Part shown: positions 8,453-14,912 of the stretch, piece by piece
How the letters are laid out: each line of letters begins with the position of its first letter
How positions within the stretch are numbered: position 1 is the first letter of the stretch
DNA from: Thiotrichaceae bacterium
GTDB lineage: Bacteria > Pseudomonadota > Gammaproteobacteria > Thiotrichales > Thiotrichaceae
NCBI GenBank assembly: GCA_027030285.1
Contig: JALVFC010000032.1
Span: 1-17,744 of the forward strand
DNA length: 17,744 bases
Reading direction: 5' to 3'
Notes under the pieces: generated by a model
Told to the model about the DNA's origin: nothing
Database searches by the model: none
What the model saw: only the letters and a program-made list of their open reading frames with translations
Made by a program: the position numbers and the translations under genes

Positions 8453-8965
8453 CTACAATTGCCGAATACTATCCATCCCTGCAAATAAACGCATTGGGTT
8501 GTCTGTAAAAGGTTCAAAGAAATCAAAAGACTGATAAAACTTTAGTGCATCGTTATCTAATACGTCGAGTACCAATCCATAGGCGGGTAGTCCCCGGTTG
8601 GTTAGCTTTACTGTATGGCGCAGTGCGCTTACCAGTATTTTGGCTCCTAATCCCTTGTTTTGATATTTCTGCTCTACGGCTAGTCGTGCAAGTAATACAA
8701 CAGGGATGGGGTAGTATGGTAATGACTGGTTTGTAGGAATGCCTGATTTGGTGACGGTTGAAGAGGCTAGCGTGTAATAGCCTATGACTTCTCTCATTTT
8801 TCCAGGCTGTTTGCTGGCTAATACCCAGGTGGAACTTAAGCCCAGCCTGGCATGTTTAAGGGCAAAACGGCTGAGAAAGTCATTCATTCCGGTTTTGCCG
8901 CAATCAAAGGCTTTCAGGTTGTGCTTGCTTTTGTCCAGTGCTTCTATGGAATAAGATGATGTCAC
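8453..8965 (-). CDS. GNAT family N-acetyltransferase, type II toxin (TacT/AtaT-like)
   Basis: A 170-residue GNAT-fold acetyltransferase. Toxins of this family use acetyl-CoA to acetylate the amino acid on charged tRNA, blocking translation. The acetyl-CoA pyrophosphate-binding motif is seen as YQNKGLGAKI (residues 101-110, Q/R-x-x-G-x-G/A form), preceded by the typical LLARLAVEQ strand. Y144 in ALKFYQSFDF stands where the catalytic tyrosine of TacT-like toxins lies. The opening (SIEALDKSKHNLKAFDCGKT) fits the family's L-x-x-F-x-C/S-G-x-x-x-L/M-(N/D) start. The start codon is GTG, overlapping the antitoxin stop by GTGA, so translation is coupled and toxin expression is probably lower than that of the antitoxin. 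Length is normal for an intact toxin. The pair is the second toxin-antitoxin-type locus within 1.2 kb. Confidence 0.9.
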   Translation of the reverse strand: MTSSYSIEALDKSKHNLKAFDCGKTGMNDFLSRFALKHARLGLSSTWVLASKQPGKMREVIGYYTLASSTVTKSGIPTNQSLPYYPIPVVLLARLAVEQKYQNKGLGAKILVSALRHTVKLTNRGLPAYGLVLDVLDNDALKFYQSFDFFEPFTDNPMRLFAGMDSIRQL

Positions 8966-9237
8966 ACCGAAAATCCATCTTTATCGAGACTTTTCGCGGC
9001 ATCAAGTAACTTTTTGCTGGGAGGAGTGGTACTTTCACAAGCTTTTATAAAGCGGTCAAATTGATCATTGCTCAGGCTAATCTGCGTTTCACCCTGTAAA
9101 ACTTTGGGTGCATCCTGAAGTATCAAGCGTGTCAGGTATTCGGTAACGGTACACCCAGAAAGCATTGCTGCTCGTTCTGCAAGCTGTTTTGTTTGTTCAT
9201 TTACTCGCATATCAATACGTGTTGTTGATGTTGCCAT
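8962..9237 (-). CDS. DUF1778 family antitoxin (TacA-like, ribbon-helix-helix)
   Basis: A 91-residue antitoxin. The N-terminal half (TRIDMRVNEQTKQLAERAAM) is the ribbon-helix-helix DNA-binding domain that represses the operon. The tail with ISLSNDQFDRFIKACE and PPSKKLLDA is the conserved DUF1778 toxin-neutralising segment. The ATG at 9237 was chosen over the ATG at 9246, because the strong GGAGG Shine-Dalgarno ends 1 base before the upstream ATG but 10 bases before this one. The protein then begins MATSTTRIDM, typical of the family. It is the first gene of the pair and is followed by the GNAT toxin with a 4-bp overlap. A perfect 7+7 dyad 48 bp upstream is its likely binding site. Confidence 0.88.
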   Translation of the reverse strand: MATSTTRIDMRVNEQTKQLAERAAMLSGCTVTEYLTRLILQDAPKVLQGETQISLSNDQFDRFIKACESTTPPSKKLLDAAKSLDKDGFSV

Positions 9238-9273
9238 GGCTTTCATGCCTCCGTGTACCTTGTCTGTTTTTTT

Positions 9274-9303
9274 AGTATATCATAGTACGGAGATAATCCG
9301 TAC
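9274..9303 (-). promoter_or_regulatory. Promoter/operator of the DUF1778-GNAT toxin-antitoxin operon
   Basis: The perfect dyad GTACGGA-GATAA-TCCGTAC occupies 9285-9303. Directly downstream on the minus strand are the -10-like boxes TATGAT (9284-9279) and TATACT (9279-9274). No good -35 is present; the dyad occupies that space. This is the usual place for an RHH antitoxin operator that covers the promoter. Confidence 0.65.
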
Positions 9304-9324
9304 AAAAAGCGATATCACCGCTCA

Positions 9325-9441
9325 TCAAGAGTAAAGACGACCTTACGGCATCCAGAGGAAATTCTGCATAAGCACTACTCTCTCCCTTTCCCGGATTGTA
9401 TCCGGGCTACAGAACTTTTCACTCAAGAGTTAAGACAACCT
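9325..9441. repeat. 19-bp direct repeats enclosing a REP-like hairpin
   Basis: TCAAGAGTAAAGACGACCT at 9325-9343 and TCAAGAGTTAAGACAACCT at 9423-9441 match at 17 of 19 positions. They bracket the REP-like hairpin at 9390-9410. The arrangement could be the remnant of a duplication or of a non-autonomous element. No gene lies between 9304 and 9474. Confidence 0.5.
9390..9410 (-). repeat. REP-like hairpin (GTAG head, 7-bp perfect stem)
   Basis: On the minus strand GTAG is followed by CCCGGAT-ACA-ATCCGGG, a perfect 7-bp stem with a 3-base loop. A GTAG or GGAG head before a GC-rich hairpin is typical of REP sequences mobilised by RAYT transposases. It lies 3' of the secreted-protein gene and is not followed by a T run, so it is not an ordinary terminator. 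Confidence 0.6.
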
Positions 9442-9474
9442 GATAGGCTCCCTGACAATAGAGTTTGCCTGCTA

Positions 9475-10578
9475 TCACAACGGCTGGATTGCTGTAGTTG
9501 GCTTGAGGCTATATGTCCGTATTGGTTGCAAGCTACTGGCATTGAGTAGCAGGATTTTTTCGGTGCTATCGCCTTTGCTGTTACCGCTACAGCTTGTGCC
9601 AATGGCTGCATAGCGTTTATTGAGGCTGATGGCGTATGCACTGGGGTGGCATTGTGGGGGTATTTTCAGGGCTTGTGTGGTGGTTTTTCCGCTGCTGAGG
9701 TCATGCAGGGGAAGCTGGTTTTTGTTCGCTAGCAAGGCGAGCTTTTTACTGTCTGCGGAGAAAAAGAGTGTGTTAATAGCTGGTGTCGGGATGTATGTCA
9801 GTTTATTGGTTTTCAGGTGAATCAGGGTGACTGGTGTGCTGGGGATGGCGATGTATTGTGCATCCGGGCTGTAACTGATTGGGCTGATGGTTGGCAGCTT
9901 GAGGTTGGCTAGTTCAAGGTGTTGTTTGATTTTGTTCTGGAAGGTGTCATAGATCACCAGCGTTGGTTTGGGCGGCTTTGCATCAGCTTTATTGGGTGTG
10001 GTGATATAGGCGACATCACGTCCGTTGGGACTCATGCCGATGGCGCCAAGTTGCAGGCTGCCCTGTACAGGCTGCACGCCTTCTGGCAAGGGGATGTTTC
10101 TTAATACTTTTCCTGAGCCAGTATGTACGATATGCAGTTGCGCGGTTGTGCCTTTCAGGGTATAGAAAAGTTGTTGTGATCCGCTGGCGTTGAGGATGGC
10201 TTTGCGTGGGCGATAGTTATGGTTGAAGGGGGGCGGTACGGGTGGCTGGCGCAGTACCTTTCCGGTTCGGTTGTGGAGAATGCTGATTTTGCCGGGGACA
10301 GCGACGGTGAGTTTGTGTCCGTCGGGTGTGAAGCCCATGGGAAATTCTGTTCCCTGATGGATAGTAATTGGGGTTGTTTTTACCAGCTTGCCTGTTTGGA
10401 TGTTTATAAATTGTATCTTCGCAGGTTGCTGTTTGCTTCGGAATATGAGCTGACTGGAGTCGTGGCTAAAGACCAGGTCTTCTATACCGACACCCTGGGT
10501 GTCTGCTGATTTACTTGCTACTGCGGAGCTAATGAGCAAAGTGGTTAGTAATGTAATCAATATTCTTTTTGTTTTCAT
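9475..10578 (-). CDS. Secreted beta-propeller-like (WD40/YncE-type) protein of unknown function
   Basis: A 367-residue protein not recognised as a named family. The N-terminus is a clear Sec signal peptide: basic MKTKR, a hydrophobic core, then SSAVA with likely cleavage after residue 21, so it acts in the periplasm or outside. The rest shows about seven repeats of roughly 45 residues with the blade pattern of propellers. Strands such as GIEDLVFSHDSSQLIFR, FPMGFTPDGHKLTVAV, LGAIGMSPNGRDVAYIT, SPISYSPDAQYIAI and TLFFSADSKKLALL each carry the D/N-G or D-S turn and a following strand (L-x-I/V-x-D-x-x-T/S-G-K-x-x). Two cysteines near the C-terminus (CHPSAYAISLN and GTSCSG) could form a disulfide. 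The gene follows a small membrane protein by 4 bp in the same operon. Role unknown; a binding or scaffold protein is likelier than an enzyme. Confidence 0.75.
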   Translation of the reverse strand: MKTKRILITLLTTLLISSAVASKSADTQGVGIEDLVFSHDSSQLIFRSKQQPAKIQFINIQTGKLVKTTPITIHQGTEFPMGFTPDGHKLTVAVPGKISILHNRTGKVLRQPPVPPPFNHNYRPRKAILNASGSQQLFYTLKGTTAQLHIVHTGSGKVLRNIPLPEGVQPVQGSLQLGAIGMSPNGRDVAYITTPNKADAKPPKPTLVIYDTFQNKIKQHLELANLKLPTISPISYSPDAQYIAIPSTPVTLIHLKTNKLTYIPTPAINTLFFSADSKKLALLANKNQLPLHDLSSGKTTTQALKIPPQCHPSAYAISLNKRYAAIGTSCSGNSKGDSTEKILLLNASSLQPIRTYSLKPTTAIQPL

Positions 10579-10582
10579 GTCT

Positions 10583-11005
10583 TTATTTTGTGGTTTCGGC
10601 TATTTCAGCAAAATAAAAAATCTTCTGTACCGATGTAACCAGTCGCAAGCCGCCGTTCAAACTGGCTGGCATTTGGGTTTGCCAGTGTTGTTGATCTTTG
10701 CCATGGTGCATTTTTACGGGGGGCAGTTGCCCGAATGCCAGGGTAACACCATCCAATGGGTAGTTTGCAGTCAGTGACAGTTCATTGGATTCTTGGGTAT
10801 CACGTTGCAGGGTGATTCGCAGATCGTTTATAGTAAAGGTGCAAGGATGCTCCGGTAGCTTGCACTCACCTTGTAGCTGCATGCGCCCGGCTTTGTGCTG
10901 CAGTTCGGCACGGCTTTTGTACTGTTGATAATAATCGGTGGCGACATAGCCTCCGATAGCCAGGAAAGGGGCAATAATGATTGCCAGTTTTTGGTGTTTG
11001 TTCAT
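10583..11005 (-). CDS. Small membrane-anchored periplasmic protein, unknown function
   Basis: A 140-residue protein with one N-terminal hydrophobic segment (about residues 7-24, LAIIIAPFLAIGGYVATDYY) and no obvious cleavage site, so it is probably anchored with its body in the periplasm. The body is predicted mostly beta. It contains a close cysteine pair, GECKLPEHPC (residues 46-55), and a Met/His-rich stretch, VKMHHGKDQQHWQTQM, near residues 97-112. These could bind a metal or form a disulfide, but no family was recognised. A distant FixH-like or copper-chaperone-like fold is possible and unproven. The gene is followed after 4 bp by the propeller-like gene, so the two are probably translated together and may act as a pair. 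Its start codon lies one base after a 9-bp perfect hairpin. Confidence 0.65.
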   Translation of the reverse strand: MNKHQKLAIIIAPFLAIGGYVATDYYQQYKSRAELQHKAGRMQLQGECKLPEHPCTFTINDLRITLQRDTQESNELSLTANYPLDGVTLAFGQLPPVKMHHGKDQQHWQTQMPASLNGGLRLVTSVQKIFYFAEIAETTK

Positions 11006-11006
11006 A

Positions 11007-11034
11007 TTAAGAGCCTGCCATAAATGGCTCTTAA
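11007..11034 (-). terminator. Perfect 9-bp hairpin between the PhnD-like gene and the small membrane protein gene
   Basis: On the minus strand TTAAGAGCC (11034-11026) and GGCTCTTAA (11015-11007) form a perfect 9-bp stem with a 10-base loop. It lies 8 bases after the stop at 11043 and one base before the ATG at 11005. No T tract follows, so it is at best a weak terminator; it may equally act as a translation-control hairpin. The loop and right arm also spell a tiny frame, ATG GCA GGC TCT TAA. Confidence 0.4.
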
Positions 11035-11042
11035 ACTAAAGC

Positions 11043-11789
11043 CTAAACAACCAGCGTATCCATCAGGTCAATCATAAACTCGGTATCTTCCTGGGTTTGC
11101 TTTTCCCAGCCCTGAAATCCCATACTCTCAAGCACGCCCCGACCTTTGTTATTATCTGCCATTTCAAGTAGAACCTGCTCCAGCCGTGATTTATGTTCCT
11201 GAAGCTTTGAACCAGCCAGTAATACGTGTTTGATGACAAAAATCTCACTACGGATCAGTACCCTTAGCCGATCTTTAGTTAAGCAGGACAATGTTTCATA
11301 AGCCTCATCCAGAAAAAAACCCACATCAGCTTCTCCCTGCAATAGTTTTTTGGCTACCAGTGGGTAGCTGTCAACGGTTTCATCGGATGTATTGCTGGTA
11401 TTGAGGTCGGCGGGTTCCAGCATGATCATTCCGATCATATTTACATCTGGATCATCTGTATGCACGATACGCGTGCCTTCCTGCAAGTCTGCAATTTCCT
11501 GTATTTCGCTACCGGATGCTGTTGCAATAATGGCTTCATCTGCACGGTTATGTGGTGCAGCAATGGCAGAAAACTCTTTCTCCCGCACCAGCATGGATGC
11601 ATCATAGGGGTTTGCATAAATCAGGTCTATTTCATCGTTGGCAATGGCTTCGCGCTGCGCGGCAAAGCTGTCATATAGTTCAAGATGTATGGGTAGATCA
11701 AGCTGTCGCTGTAGCCAGGTATTAAAAATATACCAGCCTGCCAAGTAATTAGGTGGAAAATCAGGACTGACTGTCATGACATAACTCAT
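11043..11789 (-). CDS. PhnD/SsuA-like substrate-binding domain protein without a signal peptide
   Basis: A 248-residue protein with the type 2 periplasmic-binding fold of phosphonate/phosphite-binding PhnD proteins. The signs are the opening VSPDFPPNYLAGWYIFNTWL, the stretch EIDLIYANPYDASMLVREKE (in the place of PhnD's D-x-x-x-x-x-P-x-x-Y-x-x-A), DLQEGTRIVHTDDPD and LLQGEADVGFFLDEAYE. Unlike true ABC binding proteins it has no signal peptide or lipobox: the protein starts directly at MSYVMTVSPD. It should therefore be cytoplasmic. The ATG at 11789 was chosen because GAGGG lies 8 bases upstream and the codon overlaps the stop of the PAS gene by ATGA. An upstream ATG at 11837 would extend 48 bp into that gene. 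No ABC permease or ATPase genes accompany it. Acting as an intracellular ligand sensor is inference from context; the ligand is unknown. Confidence 0.78.
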   Translation of the reverse strand: MSYVMTVSPDFPPNYLAGWYIFNTWLQRQLDLPIHLELYDSFAAQREAIANDEIDLIYANPYDASMLVREKEFSAIAAPHNRADEAIIATASGSEIQEIADLQEGTRIVHTDDPDVNMIGMIMLEPADLNTSNTSDETVDSYPLVAKKLLQGEADVGFFLDEAYETLSCLTKDRLRVLIRSEIFVIKHVLLAGSKLQEHKSRLEQVLLEMADNNKGRGVLESMGFQGWEKQTQEDTEFMIDLMDTLVV

Positions 11790-12244
11790 ACTGCTACCCT
11801 CTCTTTTTGTAACATTTCGGCATAAAGCGGGATACATGCCTCTACGTTTTTTCTGGACGGTTTTCTCCTTACTGACGTATAGCCAACTGTTTTGCCATTA
11901 CGGATATTGGGAATGGCTGTGGCATATACCCAATAATATTTGCCATCTTTGCGCAGGTTTTTAACATAACCTTGCCATCTTTTACCCTGTTCAAGCGTAT
12001 CCCAAAGGTCTTTGAAGGCAGCCCTAGGCATATCCGGGTGACGAAGAATCGAATGTGGCTGCCCAATTAACTCCTGTTCAGAATAACCGGACATATCGAC
12101 AAATGACTGATTGCAATGAGTAATAATGCCTTTCCTGTCAGTTCGGGAAACTATCAGACGACCTTCTGGATAAGGGACTTCAATATCTTCAATCACAACC
12201 TGCCGATGAGAGCCATCGTAATAGGTAAGTGTTATCTCTTTCAT
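11786..12244 (-). CDS. Stand-alone Aer-like PAS domain protein
   Basis: A 152-residue protein that is essentially one PAS domain (about residues 30-130). It closely resembles the FAD-binding sensor of the aerotaxis receptor Aer, with SRTDRKGIITHCNQSFVDMS, QPHSILRHPDMPRAAFKDLW, GYVKNLRKDGKYYWVYATA and GYTSVRRKPSRK all in order. In Aer this domain senses redox state through bound FAD. Here no transmembrane segment, HAMP or chemoreceptor signalling domain follows; after the PAS there are only about 20 residues. An N-terminal extension of about 28 residues precedes it. The gene lies 2 bp after the Roadblock gene and overlaps the PhnD-like gene by ATGA, so all three are probably made together. FAD binding is likely by homology but not shown. 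Energy or redox sensing passed to a partner protein is the simplest reading. Confidence 0.88.
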   Translation of the reverse strand: MKEITLTYYDGSHRQVVIEDIEVPYPEGRLIVSRTDRKGIITHCNQSFVDMSGYSEQELIGQPHSILRHPDMPRAAFKDLWDTLEQGKRWQGYVKNLRKDGKYYWVYATAIPNIRNGKTVGYTSVRRKPSRKNVEACIPLYAEMLQKERVAV

Positions 12245-12246
12245 GA

Positions 12247-12609
12247 CTATACAAGCTTTATTATGTTTTCTGCAGCACGCTTCACATCAAGGAAGATGAG
12301 CCCAAGTTTGGACTTTGGTCTTGCCAAAACAGTTAACACAGCTTCTTCTCCTGCGTGTGTCATCAAGATGTAACCATTCGACCCCTTCACAAGAACCTGC
12401 TCCAGGTCACCTTTATTCAGCTCCTGCACCGTCCTGTCGCCCAATGACAAAATCGCCGCACTCATCGCCCCAACACGGTCTTCATCCATATCGGCGGGGA
12501 GCATGGCAGCCATTACCAAACCGTCCGTGGAAATCACAGATGAAGCCTCGATATCAGGTGAGGTTCCGTTAAGATCGCTTAAAATAGAAGTCAGCATTTC
12601 TGCTAGCAT
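12247..12609 (-). CDS. Roadblock/LC7 domain protein (MglB-like)
   Basis: A 120-residue protein that is a single Roadblock/LC7 domain. The pattern is an amphipathic first helix (MLAEMLTSILSDLNG), then IEASSVISTDGLVMAAMLP, a long middle helix (DEDRVGAMSAAILSLGDRTV), and the sheet strands QVLVKGSNGYILMTHAGEEA and VLTVLARPKSKLGLIFLDVK, closing with a C-terminal helix. Bacterial members such as MglB bind small Ras-like GTPases and act as GTPase-activating or polarity factors, or act as dimeric scaffolds. No GTPase gene is present in the window. GAGGG lies 8 bases before the ATG at 12609, so the start is well supported. It is the first gene of the Roadblock-PAS-PhnD triad. The upstream region holds an AT-rich palindrome but no convincing promoter. 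Confidence 0.88.
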   Translation of the reverse strand: MLAEMLTSILSDLNGTSPDIEASSVISTDGLVMAAMLPADMDEDRVGAMSAAILSLGDRTVQELNKGDLEQVLVKGSNGYILMTHAGEEAVLTVLARPKSKLGLIFLDVKRAAENIIKLV

Positions 12610-12752
12610 GATATGTCCCTCAAGTTTATTGTTATTAGAATTTTTGTTTATGGTTCAGGCTAAGGTATTTTTTATGAGGGAGTAAAGCACTTTTAATAAA
12701 AGAAAGGGAAAACTTGATCTAACGCATCATTACTAACTTTTTTTCTGACATG
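12610..12752 (-). promoter_or_regulatory. Upstream region of the Roadblock-PAS-PhnD operon
   Basis: This 143-bp AT-rich stretch precedes the Roadblock gene and follows the terminator of the symporter operon, so the triad must start its own transcript here. It holds the palindrome CTTTTAATAAAAG at 12690-12702. I found no good -35/-10 pair and no good flagellar-type (sigma28) promoter; the exact start is not called. Confidence 0.35.
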
Positions 12753-12778
12753 AAAAAGGCTCCCGGATCAGGAGCCTT
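12753..12778 (-). terminator. Rho-independent terminator of the symporter operon
   Basis: On the minus strand AAGGCTCC (12778-12771), a 7-base loop and GGAGCCTT (12763-12756) form a perfect 8-bp stem, followed by T residues ending at 12753. It lies about 24 bases after the symporter stop codon. Confidence 0.85.
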
Positions 12779-12801
12779 CATACTTATTTTTCTGAATCTG
12801 G

Positions 12802-14538
12802 TTAATGTCCTCTTGCTTCTCCCGCTCCAGCAGGGATACGAATATCCTCTACCATATGCTGGATATGCGCTGGTGGCCGTTCAGAAGACACCATTTCTAC
12901 CAGAAAGGCAACGGCAAAGTTAACTATCGCACCGACTGCACCAAAGGCTTTAGGATCAATACCCAGGAACCAGTTTTTAGGCATATTGCCAAGAAACTCT
13001 GTGCCTTTAATAAACATAATGCCATGATGCTGAAACACGTACAGTAATGTGACACCAATACCTGCAATCATACCTGCAATAGCTGCTTTAGCGGTGATCT
13101 TCTTGGAGAAAATTCCCATCATGAGTGCCGGAAAAATGGACGATGCCGCCAGTCCAAATGCCAGCGCCACCGTACCCGCTGCAAAGCCGGGCGGATTCAG
13201 CCCGAGATAGCCTGCAACCAGTATCGCCAGTGTCATAACAATACGGCTCGCCATTAGTTCTCCCCGTTCCGAGATACTCGGCGTAAACACACCCTTCATT
13301 AAATCATGTGAAATGGATGAAGATATTGCCAGTAACAAGCCTGCTGCGGTGGACAGTGCTGCTGCCAGACCACCTGCGGCAACCAGAGCAATCACCCAGT
13401 TTGGCAGATTGGCGATTTCCGGATTTGCCAGCACCATAATATCGCGGTCAACCTTGACCATTTCATTGGTTTCTTTATCAGCAACATATTGAATCTTGCC
13501 ATCACCGTTTTTATCTTCAAATTTCAGCAAGCCCGTTGTCTCCCAGTTTTTAAACCAGTCGGGACGTGCTTCATATGCCAGATTTTGTCCTGCTTCCGGC
13601 TGGATGGTATGAATCAGGTTGAGTCGTGCCATGGCACCCACAGCAGGGGCAACGGTATACAGCAAGGCGATAAACACCAGTGCCCAGCCTGCAGAAGAGC
13701 GTGCTGCTTTCACTGAAGGCACGGTAAAGAACCGCATAATGACATGGGGTAACCCCGCTGTGCCAATCATCAGGGACATGGTATAGGCAAACATATTGAG
13801 CTTGCTGCCCAGTACTGCCGTCGTGTATTCCTTAAAGCCAAGGTCAGTAACAATCATATCCAGCTTGTCCAGCAAATACATATTGCTGCCATCGGCCATC
13901 TTGCTACCCAGACCAATCTGTGGAATCGGATTGCCTGTTAAATGTAGTGAAATAAACACGGCAGGCACGGTATAGGCGAAAATCAACACACAGTATTGGG
14001 CTATTTGTGTATAGGTAATGCCTTTCATGCCGCCTAGTACCGCATACACCCAAACAACAAACATGCCGATACCAAGACCCAGTGCAAACTTGACTTCAAG
14101 AAAGCGGGAAAACGCGACACCTATCCCCTTCATCTGACCAATAACATAGGTCAATGAAGCGATAATGAGGCAGGCAACCGCGACAATCCGCGCTGTTTTG
14201 GAGTAGAAACGATCACCAATAAATTCTGGCACTGTGAACTTGCCATATTTTCTCAGGTAAGGTGCAAGCAGCATGGCAAGCAACACATAGCCACCTGTCC
14301 ATCCCATTAGAAAGACAGAGCCACCATAACCCAGAAAGGCGATCAAGCCAGCCATGGAGATGAAGGAAGCGGCACTCATCCAGTCAGCACCCGTTGCCAT
14401 ACCATTCAGTATCGGATGCACGCCTTTGTTGGCAACATAAAAATCACTGGTTGTCGCTGCCCGCGCCCACCAGGCAATACCAAAATACAGCGCAAAAGTA
14501 GCAAATACCACAATATACGTCATTGTTTTTAGATCCAT
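12802..14538 (-). CDS. Sodium:solute symporter, VC_2705/ActP-like subfamily (large subunit)
   Basis: A 578-residue member of the sodium:solute symporter (SSS) family with 12 to 13 membrane helices. It opens MDLKTMTYIVVFATFALYFG, and has the family signs FYVANKGVHPILNGMATGAD (33-52), GWTGGYVLLAMLLAPYLRKY and the Na+-site helix AALSTAAGLLLAISSSISHD (394-412). It is closest in my judgement to the subfamily that pairs with a DUF4212 small subunit and resembles acetate permease ActP. Likely substrates are acetate or another short carboxylate, taken up with sodium. A soluble insert at about 315-366 carries DKNGDGKI (342-349), like the first part of a calcium-binding EF-hand loop, but position 12 is alanine. 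The ATG at 14538 has an excellent AAGGAG 8 bases upstream, which overlaps the stop of the DUF4212 gene. A strong terminator follows the gene. Substrate is uncertain. Confidence 0.9.
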   Translation of the reverse strand: MDLKTMTYIVVFATFALYFGIAWWARAATTSDFYVANKGVHPILNGMATGADWMSAASFISMAGLIAFLGYGGSVFLMGWTGGYVLLAMLLAPYLRKYGKFTVPEFIGDRFYSKTARIVAVACLIIASLTYVIGQMKGIGVAFSRFLEVKFALGLGIGMFVVWVYAVLGGMKGITYTQIAQYCVLIFAYTVPAVFISLHLTGNPIPQIGLGSKMADGSNMYLLDKLDMIVTDLGFKEYTTAVLGSKLNMFAYTMSLMIGTAGLPHVIMRFFTVPSVKAARSSAGWALVFIALLYTVAPAVGAMARLNLIHTIQPEAGQNLAYEARPDWFKNWETTGLLKFEDKNGDGKIQYVADKETNEMVKVDRDIMVLANPEIANLPNWVIALVAAGGLAAALSTAAGLLLAISSSISHDLMKGVFTPSISERGELMASRIVMTLAILVAGYLGLNPPGFAAGTVALAFGLAASSIFPALMMGIFSKKITAKAAIAGMIAGIGVTLLYVFQHHGIMFIKGTEFLGNMPKNWFLGIDPKAFGAVGAIVNFAVAFLVEMVSSERPPAHIQHMVEDIRIPAGAGEARGH

Positions 14539-14550
14539 GATGACTACTCC

Positions 14551-14802
14551 TTAGCGTTCGTGAACATTATATTTTTGATCAAGCTTATTCATGCGCCATG
14601 AATAGAAAAAGATCAAAGCCACAAAAGTGTAAATGGAACCTTGCTGTGCAAACCAGAAGCCAAGCTTGTAGCCACCTAAGCGGATTTCATTGAGTGGTTC
14701 GACCAGAATAATGCCGAATAAAAAAGAGACAATAAACCAGATCGTCAGGCAAATTGCCATAAGCCTCAGGTTTGCTCGCCAATAAGAGTCATTGGAACTC
14801 AT
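14551..14802 (-). CDS. DUF4212 protein, sodium:solute symporter small subunit
   Basis: An 83-residue membrane protein with two helices (about 13-34 and 52-72). The motif region NDSYWRANLRLMAICLTIWF, then FGIILVEPLNEIRLGGYKLG and FWFAQQGSIYTFVALIFFYS, is characteristic of DUF4212, the putative small subunit of VC_2705-type symporters. The stop and the next start are 12 bp apart with the symporter's Shine-Dalgarno between them, so the two are one transcript. The start has AAAGGAGG five bases upstream. Its function in the transporter is unknown; it may aid assembly or control activity. Confidence 0.92.
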   Translation of the reverse strand: MSSNDSYWRANLRLMAICLTIWFIVSFLFGIILVEPLNEIRLGGYKLGFWFAQQGSIYTFVALIFFYSWRMNKLDQKYNVHER

Positions 14803-14912
14803 CGTTTCCTCCTTTGGGGTTGGGGCAACACATTAGTCAGGCTACCGGAGCTACGCCTTCCAGCCCTCACTGTGCTCCCCTCATCATTGGTTAGTGGGAT
14901 TAATATAGTATA

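Noticed and set aside
12661..12700. A sigma28-type (flagellar) promoter for the Roadblock operon
   Set aside because: A TAAA and a CCTCATAA occur, but the spacer is 12 instead of about 15 and the -10 match is poor.
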